Shown in pieces: positions 41,758 through 49,548 of a stretch of 64,000 nt of DNA (within the stretch, counting starts at the first letter, position 1; each line of letters begins with the position of its first letter). The stretch spans positions 1 through 64,000 of the forward strand of contig NZ_JBDLLW010000001.1 of NCBI RefSeq assembly GCF_043789415.1. Reading direction: 5' to 3'. The notes below the pieces were generated by a model. The model was not told where the DNA came from, searched no databases, and worked only from the letters and a program-made list of their open reading frames with translations. The stretch is from Renibacterium sp043789415 (lineage in GTDB: Bacteria > Actinomycetota > Actinomycetes > Actinomycetales > Micrococcaceae). The translations under genes and the position numbers were made by a program.

Positions 41758-44604
41758 ATGCCAACACAATCTCCGGCCGAACGCTACCAGGCAGCCAGGG
41801 AGCGATTGGCGGAATCCCGAACCGAGTTTGGCTCCTTCAAGGAAACCTTCGATTTCGAACTCGATGAATTCCAGATGGACGCCTGCAAATCACTCGAAGC
41901 CGGTCAGGGTGTTCTGGTTGCTGCGCCCACCGGTGCTGGAAAGACCATCATCGGTGAATTCGCCGTCTATCTCGCTTTGGCCCGTGGCCTGAAGGCTTTT
42001 TACACCACTCCGATCAAGGCGCTGAGCAATCAGAAATATGCCGAGCTCTCCGCTAAATACGGGGCACGCGACGTCGGCTTGCTGACCGGGGATTCCTCGA
42101 TCAATCCGGAGGCCTCCATTGTGGTGATGACCACCGAGGTCTTGCGCAATATGCTCTATGCAGGTTCGGATGCCCTTGACGACCTGGCCTTCGTGGTGAT
42201 GGATGAAGTGCACTACCTGGCGGACCGATTCCGCGGCGCGGTCTGGGAGGAAGTGATCATCCACCTGCCCAGCGAAGTCCAGGTGGTGTCATTGAGCGCT
42301 ACGGTTTCCAACGCCGAAGAATTCGGAGCCTGGCTGGACACCGTGCGCGGCTCCACCGCGGTGATCGTCTCCGAGCACCGCCCGGTACCGCTCTGGCAGC
42401 ACGTGATGGTCGGCAAAGACATTGTGGATCTTTTCGCCGGGGATACCTCTTTCGATGAGCTTGCGGCGGAACAGGGGGGCATTCCCGCTGTCAACGCGGA
42501 ACTCACCCAATTGGCCCATACGGAAGCGCAGAACCGATTGCGGGGACGTTTCGCGCACGGTGGCCGCGGCGCGCGGGGCCGGAATCAGCCCCGCCGAAAA
42601 GGCGGTGGGCAGTCGGGCTGGGATAAGCCCGAGGCTGGCCAGTCACCGGTGCGCACCGCGAGCAGATCCCAGGTCATCCTGGCGCTTGACCGAGCCGAAC
42701 TCTTACCGGCCATTACCTTCATCTTCTCCCGTGCGGGTTGCGACGCCGCCGTCCGGCAGTGCGTCGACCACGGCTTGATGCTCACCACCGAGGCTGAACG
42801 GCAGGAGATCTCAGCTCGGATCGAACTGGCCAGCCAGGACATCCCTAGCGATGATCTGGAGGTGCTGGGCTACTGGTCCTGGCGGGAGGGGCTCTTACGA
42901 GGCGTTGCCGCTCACCATGCGGGTATGTTGCCCACCTTCAAGGAACTCGTGGAGACGCTCTTCGTGGAAGGCCTGGTTCGCGCTGTTTTCGCCACTGAAA
43001 CCCTGGCGCTCGGTGTGAATATGCCGGCTCGCTCAGTGGTGCTGGAGAAATTAGAGAAGTTCAACGGTGAATCCCACGTGAATGTGACCGCGGGGGAGTA
43101 CACCCAGCTCACCGGCAGGGCGGGCCGACGCGGCATCGACGTGGAGGGACACGCCGTCGTACTGTGGCAACCCGGTACCGATCCCGGAGCCGTGGCCGGC
43201 CTCGCCTCGCGGCGCACCTACCCGCTCAATTCAAGCTTTCGGCCGACCTACAATATGAGCATCAACCTGATCGCGCAGTTTGGACGCAACAGATCCCGGG
43301 AGATTCTAGAATCCTCCTTCGCTCAATTCCAAGCCGATCGCTCAGTCGTGGGGCTTGCGCGGCAAGTACGCAGCCGGGAAGAATCGCTTGCCGGGTACCG
43401 CGAATCGATGACTTGTCATCTGGGAGACTTCAGCGAATACGCCCAGCTTCGCCGCGAACTCAGCGATCTGGAAAGCTCAGCCGCTCAGCAGCGCAGCCGC
43501 GCCAGGCGAGATGAGATCGATGAATCTCTCTCCGCCTTGCGCCCGGGAGATGTCATTGAAGTGACACACGGACGTTCCCCGGGGTATGCCGTGGTGGTCG
43601 CCGCTGATCCCCACGTCGGCGAACCTCGCCCCACGGTCCTGACCGAGGACCGTGATACTAGGAGGCTCAGCCGACAAGACCTGAACGGCCCGATCACCGT
43701 CCTGAATCATCTGCGTGTGCCCAAACAGTTCAATATCCGCCAGCCCAAGGACCGGAAGAACCTGCTCGCCGCCCTGCAGCACGCCCTGGTGGCTACTAAG
43801 AGCGGTGCGGTGCCGCGTAGCGATGCTTTCTCGTCCAGCGGCTATGCCGCTCAGGAGGAGAAGATCTCAGAGCTGCGTCGTCGGCTTCGTGCGCATCCCT
43901 GTCACGGCTGTTCGGACCGGGAGGCACACGCCCGATGGTCCGAGCGCTGGTGGCGGCTGCGCCGGGAGACCGATGCCCTGGTGCGCCAGATTCAAGGGCG
44001 CACCGGAACCATAGCGAAGACCTTCGATCGGGTCTGCGAGGTGCTGCAATCCTATGATTTCCTGGAGCCCGGCCCTGATCAGACTCTTCGGCCGACGGTG
44101 GCGGGGCAGCGACTGCGCAGAATCTACGGTGACAAGGACCTGCTGATCGCGCTGTGCCTTCGGGAGGGTGCATTCGATGACCTCGACCCCAACGACATGG
44201 CGGCCTTCGCCTCGGCTCTGGTCTTTCAGGCCAAACGCGAGGAACGGGGCTTACGACCGCGGATGCCCAATGCCGCGCTGGAGAACGCCGTCGAGGTTCT
44301 GATCCGGCAGTGGTCCGCGCTGGAAGATCAGGAAGCTCAAGCCAAACTACCCTTGACGGGTGAACCGGAGCTGGGCTTGGTCTGGCCGATGATCAAATGG
44401 GCCAGGGGGCGCCACCTCGAGGCTGTTCTCGAAGGAACCGATCTCGCCGCCGGAGACTTTGTGCGCTGGACGAAGCAGGTCATTGATCTTTTGGACCAGC
44501 TAGCCGGAGTTCCGGGCCTGCCCCCTGGAATCCGCAGAAATTGCCTGCAAGCCATTGAACGGGTGCGCCGCGGCGTCGTCGCCTATTCCGCCCTGGCCGC
44601 CTGA
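41758..44604 (+). CDS. helY: DEAD/DEAH-box helicase (HelY, Ski2-like)
   Basis: 948 residues. The helicase core has APTGAGKT (56-63), DEVHYL (149-154) and SLSATV, a basic Gly/Arg-rich insert near 262-295 (GRGARGRNQPRRKGG), then a helicase C domain with FATETLALGVNMPARSVV and QLTGRAGRRG (motif VI). The C-terminal ~300 residues are a DSHCT-like Ski2/Mtr4 domain. These proteins act on RNA or RNA/DNA structures. The insert has low complexity and varies between relatives. The gene follows tatC, as in mycobacteria. Confidence 0.93.
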   Translation: MPTQSPAERYQAARERLAESRTEFGSFKETFDFELDEFQMDACKSLEAGQGVLVAAPTGAGKTIIGEFAVYLALARGLKAFYTTPIKALSNQKYAELSAKYGARDVGLLTGDSSINPEASIVVMTTEVLRNMLYAGSDALDDLAFVVMDEVHYLADRFRGAVWEEVIIHLPSEVQVVSLSATVSNAEEFGAWLDTVRGSTAVIVSEHRPVPLWQHVMVGKDIVDLFAGDTSFDELAAEQGGIPAVNAELTQLAHTEAQNRLRGRFAHGGRGARGRNQPRRKGGGQSGWDKPEAGQSPVRTASRSQVILALDRAELLPAITFIFSRAGCDAAVRQCVDHGLMLTTEAERQEISARIELASQDIPSDDLEVLGYWSWREGLLRGVAAHHAGMLPTFKELVETLFVEGLVRAVFATETLALGVNMPARSVVLEKLEKFNGESHVNVTAGEYTQLTGRAGRRGIDVEGHAVVLWQPGTDPGAVAGLASRRTYPLNSSFRPTYNMSINLIAQFGRNRSREILESSFAQFQADRSVVGLARQVRSREESLAGYRESMTCHLGDFSEYAQLRRELSDLESSAAQQRSRARRDEIDESLSALRPGDVIEVTHGRSPGYAVVVAADPHVGEPRPTVLTEDRDTRRLSRQDLNGPITVLNHLRVPKQFNIRQPKDRKNLLAALQHALVATKSGAVPRSDAFSSSGYAAQEEKISELRRRLRAHPCHGCSDREAHARWSERWWRLRRETDALVRQIQGRTGTIAKTFDRVCEVLQSYDFLEPGPDQTLRPTVAGQRLRRIYGDKDLLIALCLREGAFDDLDPNDMAAFASALVFQAKREERGLRPRMPNAALENAVEVLIRQWSALEDQEAQAKLPLTGEPELGLVWPMIKWARGRHLEAVLEGTDLAAGDFVRWTKQVIDLLDQLAGVPGLPPGIRRNCLQAIERVRRGVVAYSALAA

Positions 44605-44640
44605 GCTTCTCTCACCCGCTATGTCACGAAGGACTTTCAG

Positions 44641-46263
44641 ATGTCTCTGATCTTGTACCGCAACGGCTCCGTCTACAGCGCTGCCGACCCTCTGGCGACT
44701 GCGATGCTGGTCGACGGCGACACGGTGGCCTGGGTGGGCGGAGAGCACGCCGCAGCTTCGCTCGCCGATGCGCGGATGCGCGTGGTGGATCTAGAAGGGG
44801 CATTGATCACCCCCGGCTTCGTGGATTCCCATGTGCATCTCACCGAGAGCGGCGTCGCGCTGGAAAGCATTGATCTCAGCGAGGTGCGTTCGGCTCGGGA
44901 ACTCCTCACCAGGCTCAGCTCGGCGCCTCAATCGGCCGGGGTACTCCTCGGCTTTGGCTGGGATGAGACCCGCTGGACTGAGAGCAGGCTACCTACGGCG
45001 GCTGAGCTGGACAGTGCAACGGAGGGTCGCGAGGTCTACTTGGCACGAGTGGATGTGCATTCCGCGCTCGTTTCCAGCAAACTTGCGCACAGGCTCGGTC
45101 TGGCTGCGCTCGATGGATGGTCCGCCGATGGCTTCGTGGTGCGAGCCGCCCATATCGCAGCTCGTGAAGCGGCAAGGACGCTGACCCCTGAACGGCGTCG
45201 CCACTTCCAGCAGCTGGCTTTGGACGCCGCAGCTCGCGCGGGCTATGTAGCCCTGGCAGAGATGGCTATTCCAGGCGGGGAAGCGTTGCAGGATCTGGCT
45301 CAGCTGATGAAGCTTTCGGAGGAAGGGGCGGGACCTCAGATCCTGCCCTATTGGGCGCAATTGATCTCCTCCGCAGAGCAGGGCCGCGAAGTGCTCGACG
45401 AGCTTGCTGCCCTGGGGATCCAGCCGCTGGGATTGGCTGGAGATCTCAATATCGATGGTTCGATCGGCTCTCGAACCGCTCTGCTCCGTGATGATTACAG
45501 CGATCTGCCGGGGCAGCGGGGGAGCCAGTACCTCACCGCGGAGCAGATCGCCGCGCATTTGGCGGCCTGCACCGAAGTGGGCGTGCAGGGCGGGTTCCAT
45601 GTGATTGGCGACGCCGGCATGGACCTTGCGGTGGCCGGATTGAGGATCGCGGCTGAGAAAGTGGGGGCTGCTGCGCTCCGCTCCGCACAGCATCGTCTGG
45701 AGCACGTTGAAATGGCTGATTCAGCGGCTATTGCGACCTTGGCCGAATATTCAGTCACCGCGAGCATGCAACCCTCTTTCGATGCTTTCTGGGGCGGTTC
45801 GGCTTCGCTCTACGAACAGCGGCTGGGAGGCCGTGCGGCCGGGATGAATCAGCTGGCCGCAATGTTCGCCGCCGGGGTTCCCGTTGCGCTGGGTTCGGAC
45901 TCTCCCGTGACGCCGATGAACCCCTGGGCGGGTGTGAAGGCCTGCCTGGAACATCATCAGCCGGCGCAGCGAGTATCGGCTCGCGCGGCTTTTATCGGCC
46001 ACAGCAGGGCCGGCTGGCGTGCCGCCAGGGAATCGAACCCGATGATGGGCCAACTGGCTCCGGGTGCTCCAGCCAGCTATGCGGTATGGGAGGTCGATGA
46101 ACTCATGGTGCAGGTTTCTGATGACCGGGTGCAGTCCTGGAGCACCGATCCGCGTTCCCGGACTCCTTTGCTGCCCGCACTGGATACTGAAAATTCGCCA
46201 CGCTGCTTAGGTACGGTTCATCGGGGCCGCGCGCTTTACTGGGATCAGCGGTTCGCGAATTAA
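44641..46263 (+). CDS. Amidohydrolase family protein (YtcJ-like)
   Basis: 540 residues of the amidohydrolase 3 group. The N-terminal beta-sandwich leads into ALITPGFVDSHVHLTESGVA (metal-binding HxH). Later His and Asp ligands are in GGFHVIGDAGMD, QHRLEHVEM and ALGSDSPVTPMNPWAG. Predicted to hydrolyse an amide or related C-N bond in a small molecule; substrate unknown. AAGGA is found 8 bases before the ATG. The next plus-strand gene starts 403 bases later. Confidence 0.85.
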   Translation: MSLILYRNGSVYSAADPLATAMLVDGDTVAWVGGEHAAASLADARMRVVDLEGALITPGFVDSHVHLTESGVALESIDLSEVRSARELLTRLSSAPQSAGVLLGFGWDETRWTESRLPTAAELDSATEGREVYLARVDVHSALVSSKLAHRLGLAALDGWSADGFVVRAAHIAAREAARTLTPERRRHFQQLALDAAARAGYVALAEMAIPGGEALQDLAQLMKLSEEGAGPQILPYWAQLISSAEQGREVLDELAALGIQPLGLAGDLNIDGSIGSRTALLRDDYSDLPGQRGSQYLTAEQIAAHLAACTEVGVQGGFHVIGDAGMDLAVAGLRIAAEKVGAAALRSAQHRLEHVEMADSAAIATLAEYSVTASMQPSFDAFWGGSASLYEQRLGGRAAGMNQLAAMFAAGVPVALGSDSPVTPMNPWAGVKACLEHHQPAQRVSARAAFIGHSRAGWRAARESNPMMGQLAPGAPASYAVWEVDELMVQVSDDRVQSWSTDPRSRTPLLPALDTENSPRCLGTVHRGRALYWDQRFAN

Positions 46264-46370
46264 GACATCTGATGGTCTTCTGTTCCTACGACACGCCGAG
46301 GAAGCGGAAAATACTCAGAATTTTCAAAAAACTTCGCGGTAACTACACCCATTCTGACCTGCGGAAACAT

Positions 46371-46442
46371 CTAAACCCGCTGGTCAACCCTGGATTGACA
46401 GCCAGCGCATAGGACGTAGGCTGTTACTTCAACGGGTTCCAT
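46371..46442 (-). CDS. Small ORF encoding a 23-residue CxxC peptide
   Basis: The minus-strand ATG at 46442 has a strong Shine-Dalgarno (GAGGAG, 7 bases upstream). The peptide is MEPVEVTAYVLC, then AGCQSRVDQRV, with a CAGC pair. A longer frame to 46652 is open but its upstream part crosses a perfect inverted repeat. The GAGGAG lies in the arm of a hairpin (GCTCTCAGC/GCTGAGGAGAGC region), so translation could be controlled. No neighbouring minus-strand gene is downstream within 100 bases. The peptide's function is unknown; it might be a leader peptide or a small zinc-binding protein. Confidence 0.4.
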   Translation of the reverse strand: MEPVEVTAYVLCAGCQSRVDQRV

Positions 46443-46452
46443 ATCGGCTCTC

Positions 46453-46516
46453 CTCAGCGGATTGCTGAGAGCGGACCTGGCCGCCGCAAGGCAAGCGTAT
46501 GACGCGCCTTGGTGGC
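46453..46516 (-). ncRNA. Two hairpins in the leader of the small ORF
   Basis: Hairpin one: GCCGCAAGGC (46483-46492) pairs with GCCTTGGTGGC (46506-46516) over ten base pairs with one bulge and one G-T pair. Hairpin two: CTCAGC (46453-46458) pairs with GCTGAG (46464-46469). On the minus strand hairpin two includes the ribosome site of the small ORF. They continue the structured region at 46526-46611. Confidence 0.4.
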
Positions 46517-46525
46517 TCTTGTAAC

Positions 46526-46611
46526 GGGTAGGTTCACGCGTCAGTAGAAAACAGTTTGGGTGCATCGTGACGGTGACATCGAAATTGGCCCGAAGGCGCG
46601 TGAACCTACCC
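46526..46611 (-). ncRNA. Long perfect stem-loop, candidate structured RNA leader
   Basis: GGGTAGGTTCACGCG (46526-46540) and CGCGTGAACCTACCC (46597-46611) are a perfect 15-base inverted repeat with a 56-base loop, which holds a GCC-TTCG-GGC mini-hairpin on the minus strand. A minus-strand promoter candidate would start transcription about 5 bases before the stem. The direction is inferred from that and from the small ORF downstream. I know of no family that fits. Confidence 0.4.
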
Positions 46612-46622
46612 ATTTCTCTGCC

Positions 46623-46652
46623 CGTATACTGGTTTTCTGTGCCAAAAAGCAA
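46623..46652 (-). promoter_or_regulatory. Overlapping divergent promoter candidates (ppm1 and small RNA)
   Basis: Minus strand: TTGCTT (46652-46647) and TATACG (46628-46623) spaced 18. Plus strand: TATACT at 46625-46630 would serve ppm1, with a poor -35 near 46601. The two -10 hexamers share the same TATAC core, so transcription in one direction should compete with the other. Confidence 0.4.
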
Positions 46653-46666
46653 AGAAAGGCCACTGC

Positions 46667-47395
46667 GTGCGCGTTCTGACTATCATTCCAACCTATAACG
46701 AGTTGGAGTCGTTGCCCCTGACCTTGGCGCGGCTGCGTCAAGCCGTGCCCACCGCGGATGTTCTGATCGCAGACGACAACAGTCCTGATGGCACGGGGGA
46801 GCTCGCCGATCAGTTCGCCGCGGAAGATCCGCAGGTCCATGTGCTGCACCGCAAGGGCAAAGAGGGTTTAGGCGCAGCGTATATCGCCGGATTCAACTGG
46901 GGGCTGGCGGCCGGTTACGACGTCTTGGTGGAGATGGATGCGGACGGTTCACATCAGCCGGAGCAACTGCCGCTATTGCTGGACGCCATCGAGCAAGGTG
47001 CTGATTTGGTGCTCGGCTCGCGGTGGGTCCCCGGCGGACAGGTGGTGAACTGGCCCTGGCAGCGGAAATTCATCTCACTCGGCGGCAGCCTGTACTCCAG
47101 GATCCTGCTCGGAGTGAAGTACCGAGATATCACGGGTGGTTACCGGGCCTTCAAACGAGCAACCCTGGAAGCCATTGAACTCAATAAGGTCGATTCAGTG
47201 GGGTATGGGTTTCAAGTCGATATGCTCTGGCGCACAGTGCAACTCGGCCTGAAAGTCGTTGAAGTTCCGATCACCTTCGTGGAGCGAGAGCACGGAGTCT
47301 CTAAGATGGGCGGCAATATCATCCAGGAGGCCATGCTCAATGTGGCCAAATGGGGATTGAGCGCCCGCTGGCGGAAACTCACCGGTAAAAAATAG
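46667..47395 (+). CDS. Polyprenol monophosphomannose synthase
   Basis: 242 residues from GTG, with AGAAAGG 7 bases upstream. A GT2 family transferase: TIIPTYNELESLPLTLARLR, DDNSPDGTGELAD (nucleotide-binding acidic pair), EMDADGSHQPEQLPLLL (DxD) and DITGGYRAFKRATLE. It lacks the C-terminal membrane segments of the eukaryotic enzyme and the acyltransferase domain fused in mycobacterial Ppm1. It makes the lipid-linked mannose donor for mannosylation outside the membrane (lipomannan, mannoproteins). The gene ends at a strong terminator facing rbpA. Confidence 0.9.
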   Translation: MRVLTIIPTYNELESLPLTLARLRQAVPTADVLIADDNSPDGTGELADQFAAEDPQVHVLHRKGKEGLGAAYIAGFNWGLAAGYDVLVEMDADGSHQPEQLPLLLDAIEQGADLVLGSRWVPGGQVVNWPWQRKFISLGGSLYSRILLGVKYRDITGGYRAFKRATLEAIELNKVDSVGYGFQVDMLWRTVQLGLKVVEVPITFVEREHGVSKMGGNIIQEAMLNVAKWGLSARWRKLTGKK

Positions 47396-47444
47396 CGCCT
47401 GAGGCGGTAAAATGTTCTTCAATACCGCATAGTCTTTGAATAGA

Positions 47445-47480
47445 AGAGAGGGCCAGGAACTTAGGTTCCTGGCCCTCTCT
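47445..47480. terminator. Bidirectional terminator between ppm1 and rbpA
   Basis: AGAGAGGGCCAGGAAC (47445-47460) and GTTCCTGGCCCTCTCT (47465-47480) form a perfect 16-base stem with loop TTAG. On the plus strand it is followed by TTGCTGTGTTCAGTTTATTT, and on the minus strand by TCTATTC. It ends 15 bases before the rbpA stop. Confidence 0.85.
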
Positions 47481-47494
47481 TTGCTGTGTTCAGT

Positions 47495-47848
47495 TTATTT
47501 AGAGCTCTTCACGCGTTCGCCACGGCGTTCCCGGAGGATGTCGAGACGATCCTGCAGAATCGTCTCCAATTCAGGAACAGTGCGCCGCTCGAGCAGCATA
47601 TCCCAGTGGGTGCGGATCGGCTTCTCCGAGGAGTCGACGGGCTTCTCCCCATCGACCAGAACGGCTTCCTTACCGGTTTTGGATACCCAAACCGCAGGAA
47701 TCTCGGCCTCAGCCGCGAAGGTGACGAAAACTTGCTCGCCGTCCTCGCATCGATACTCCACGCGCTGGCGGGGTGCCGGTTCAACACCGGACTCGGTCTC
47801 CATGCTCTGCGCACCGAGGCGCATACCGCGCAGACTGCGATCACTCAT
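47495..47848 (-). CDS. rbpA: RNA polymerase-binding protein RbpA
   Basis: 117 residues. Conserved pattern: SDRSLRGMRLGAQSMETESG (N-terminal tail and basic linker), VEYRCEDGEQVFVTFAAEAE (core), VWVSKTGKEA, then the sigma-interaction domain THWDMLLERRTVPELETILQ. It is an essential actinobacterial activator that binds the sigma factor and stabilises the open complex. The zinc-coordinating cysteines of other RbpA proteins are reduced to a single Cys here, which is common in the Micrococcaceae. Confidence 0.95.
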   Translation of the reverse strand: MSDRSLRGMRLGAQSMETESGVEPAPRQRVEYRCEDGEQVFVTFAAEAEIPAVWVSKTGKEAVLVDGEKPVDSSEKPIRTHWDMLLERRTVPELETILQDRLDILRERRGERVKSSK

Positions 47849-47955
47849 GATTTCTCCCTTGCTAAAAAGCTTGCCTTTATCTCAACGCCATGACGGCGCT
47901 TAGTGTTCCATGAGGTACTCAGGCGAGCTTCAATCATACCGGATGGCAGTACTTG

Positions 47956-48909
47956 CTAAGCGCTATGGGTTCCCGTGCTGCCCTGCCCAGGATCGCCGAA
48001 ATCGACGGAATCCGGGCCTGGATTAACCTGACCCAACACATTGCCAATGCCCTTGAGCGCCTCACCGACCTCACTGGGGATGATCCACAGCTTATTCGAG
48101 GAACCTTCGGCGAGCTTCGGCAGGGTCTGCAAATACTGGTATGCCAGCAACTTCTGGGTGGGATTCCCCTTGTGAATCGCATCGAAAACCTTCTGAATGG
48201 CCTGAGACTCGCCGTCGGCGCGCAAGATCGCGGCCTTGGCATCGCCTTCGGCCTTCAAGATGGCGGATTGCCGCTCACCTTCCGCGGTCAGAATAGCCGA
48301 CTGCTTGGTGCCCTCGGCGGTCAGGATGGCAGCACGACGATCCCGCTCGGCACGCATCTGCTTCTCCATGGAGTCCTGAATCGACAGTGGCGGATCGATG
48401 GCTTTCAACTCAACCCGGGAGACCCTGATGCCCCAACGACCGGTCGCTTCATCGAGCACACCGCGCAACTGACCGTTGATCTGGTCGCGGCTGGTCAAGG
48501 CTTCTTCCAGGTTCAAACCGCCGACCACATTACGCAGGGTGGTGGTGGTCAGCTGCTCGACAGCCTGGATGTAATTGGCGATTTCGTAGGTCGCGGCCCG
48601 GGGGTCAGTGACCTGGAAGTAGACCACAGTGTCAATCGAGACCACCAGATTGTCTTCGGTGATCACTGGCTGAGGAGGGAAGGAGACGACCTGTTCACGC
48701 AAGTCCAACAGGGGCAGCAGCCGATCCACGAAGGGGATCAGGATGGTCAGGCCGGGGTTGAGGGTGCGCTGGTACTTACCCAGTCGCTCCACCACTCCGG
48801 CTCGTGCCTGCGGAATAATCCGGACGGATCTGATCAGTACGATCACCACGAAGATGATCAGCACCACCAGCACTATGGTCAAAGCCACAGCACCTGCGCT
48901 GTTACCCAT
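47956..48909 (-). CDS. SPFH/band 7 (stomatin-like) membrane protein
   Basis: 317 residues. An N-terminal membrane helix (ALTIVLVVLIIFVVIVLI) is followed by the band 7 domain: RIIPQARAGVVERLGKYQRT, LNPGLTILIPFVDR, SRVELKAIDPP. A coiled-coil region with repeated AILTAEG/AILKAEG units (about 205-240) then drives oligomerisation. Such proteins form membrane microdomains. The NfeD gene lies 33 bases upstream on the same strand; the SPFH-NfeD pair is a conserved module in which NfeD assists membrane quality control. Confidence 0.9.
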   Translation of the reverse strand: MGNSAGAVALTIVLVVLIIFVVIVLIRSVRIIPQARAGVVERLGKYQRTLNPGLTILIPFVDRLLPLLDLREQVVSFPPQPVITEDNLVVSIDTVVYFQVTDPRAATYEIANYIQAVEQLTTTTLRNVVGGLNLEEALTSRDQINGQLRGVLDEATGRWGIRVSRVELKAIDPPLSIQDSMEKQMRAERDRRAAILTAEGTKQSAILTAEGERQSAILKAEGDAKAAILRADGESQAIQKVFDAIHKGNPTQKLLAYQYLQTLPKLAEGSSNKLWIIPSEVGEALKGIGNVLGQVNPGPDSVDFGDPGQGSTGTHSA

Positions 48910-48942
48910 GTTTTCCTCTTTTTCTCGTTGTTCAGCGGGACT

Positions 48943-49434
48943 TTACAGACCGGCCGGAGCGGCCGGATAACCTTGAGTGGGTGCGGCTGGCACGGCGGCC
49001 ACGATCGCCGTCGCACCATCGATCTCGGTGACTATCACGCTGCTCCCTACCGGCAGGGCGCCGCCACCTCGAAGTTTTGCGCTCCACGTGTCTCCTCCGA
49101 TTTTGACCAGCCCGCTCTCGACACTGACCGGTTCGACGACGGTGGCCGGATGGCCGATCAGCCGATCCACATTGGTCCGCAAGTCATGCGGCCCCTTGTG
49201 CAGATGGCGCAGGGCTATCGGCCGGACGAAGAGGATCATCGCCAGAGCCACGACGCAGAAGATCACCACTTGTAACCAGAGCGGAGCGCCCAGGAAATAT
49301 GAAACCAGCGAGGCGAAGGCGCCGACCGACATCAGAATGAAGAATAAGTCGAGAGTCAGGATCTCGATTCCAGCGAGAATCAGGAAAACGATGAGCCACA
49401 ATGCCCAACCATTTTCAAATAACCACTCGAACAT
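48943..49434 (-). CDS. NfeD family membrane protein
   Basis: 163 residues. Two to three N-terminal membrane segments (ALWLIVFLILAGIEILTL, and the stretch near 40-70) are followed by a C-terminal OB fold (NVDRLIGHPATVVEPVSVES, GDTWSAKLRGGGALPVGSSV, IVTEIDGATAIV), the NfeD pattern. This is the short form without the ClpP-like protease domain. It is co-transcribed with the downstream SPFH gene. Confidence 0.9.
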   Translation of the reverse strand: MFEWLFENGWALWLIVFLILAGIEILTLDLFFILMSVGAFASLVSYFLGAPLWLQVVIFCVVALAMILFVRPIALRHLHKGPHDLRTNVDRLIGHPATVVEPVSVESGLVKIGGDTWSAKLRGGGALPVGSSVIVTEIDGATAIVAAVPAAPTQGYPAAPAGL

Positions 49435-49548
49435 GGAAGTCTCCTGACTTTAGAAATACCCGTTCTACAATTTCAGCCTACTACGGAGCATGCTGCTCGG
49501 CAGGGGGTAAGTCACGGAATGTCAGTGAATCGTTACCGGCGGGGCAAC

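Noticed and set aside
46443..46652. Extension of the 23-codon ORF to a 93-residue protein
   Set aside because: The extra N-terminal part spans the 15-base inverted repeat and has no ribosome binding site, while the internal ATG has a strong one.
47953..49275. A 440-codon plus-strand frame opposite the SPFH and NfeD genes
   Set aside because: The minus-strand proteins have strong domain and membrane signals; the plus-strand frame does not.
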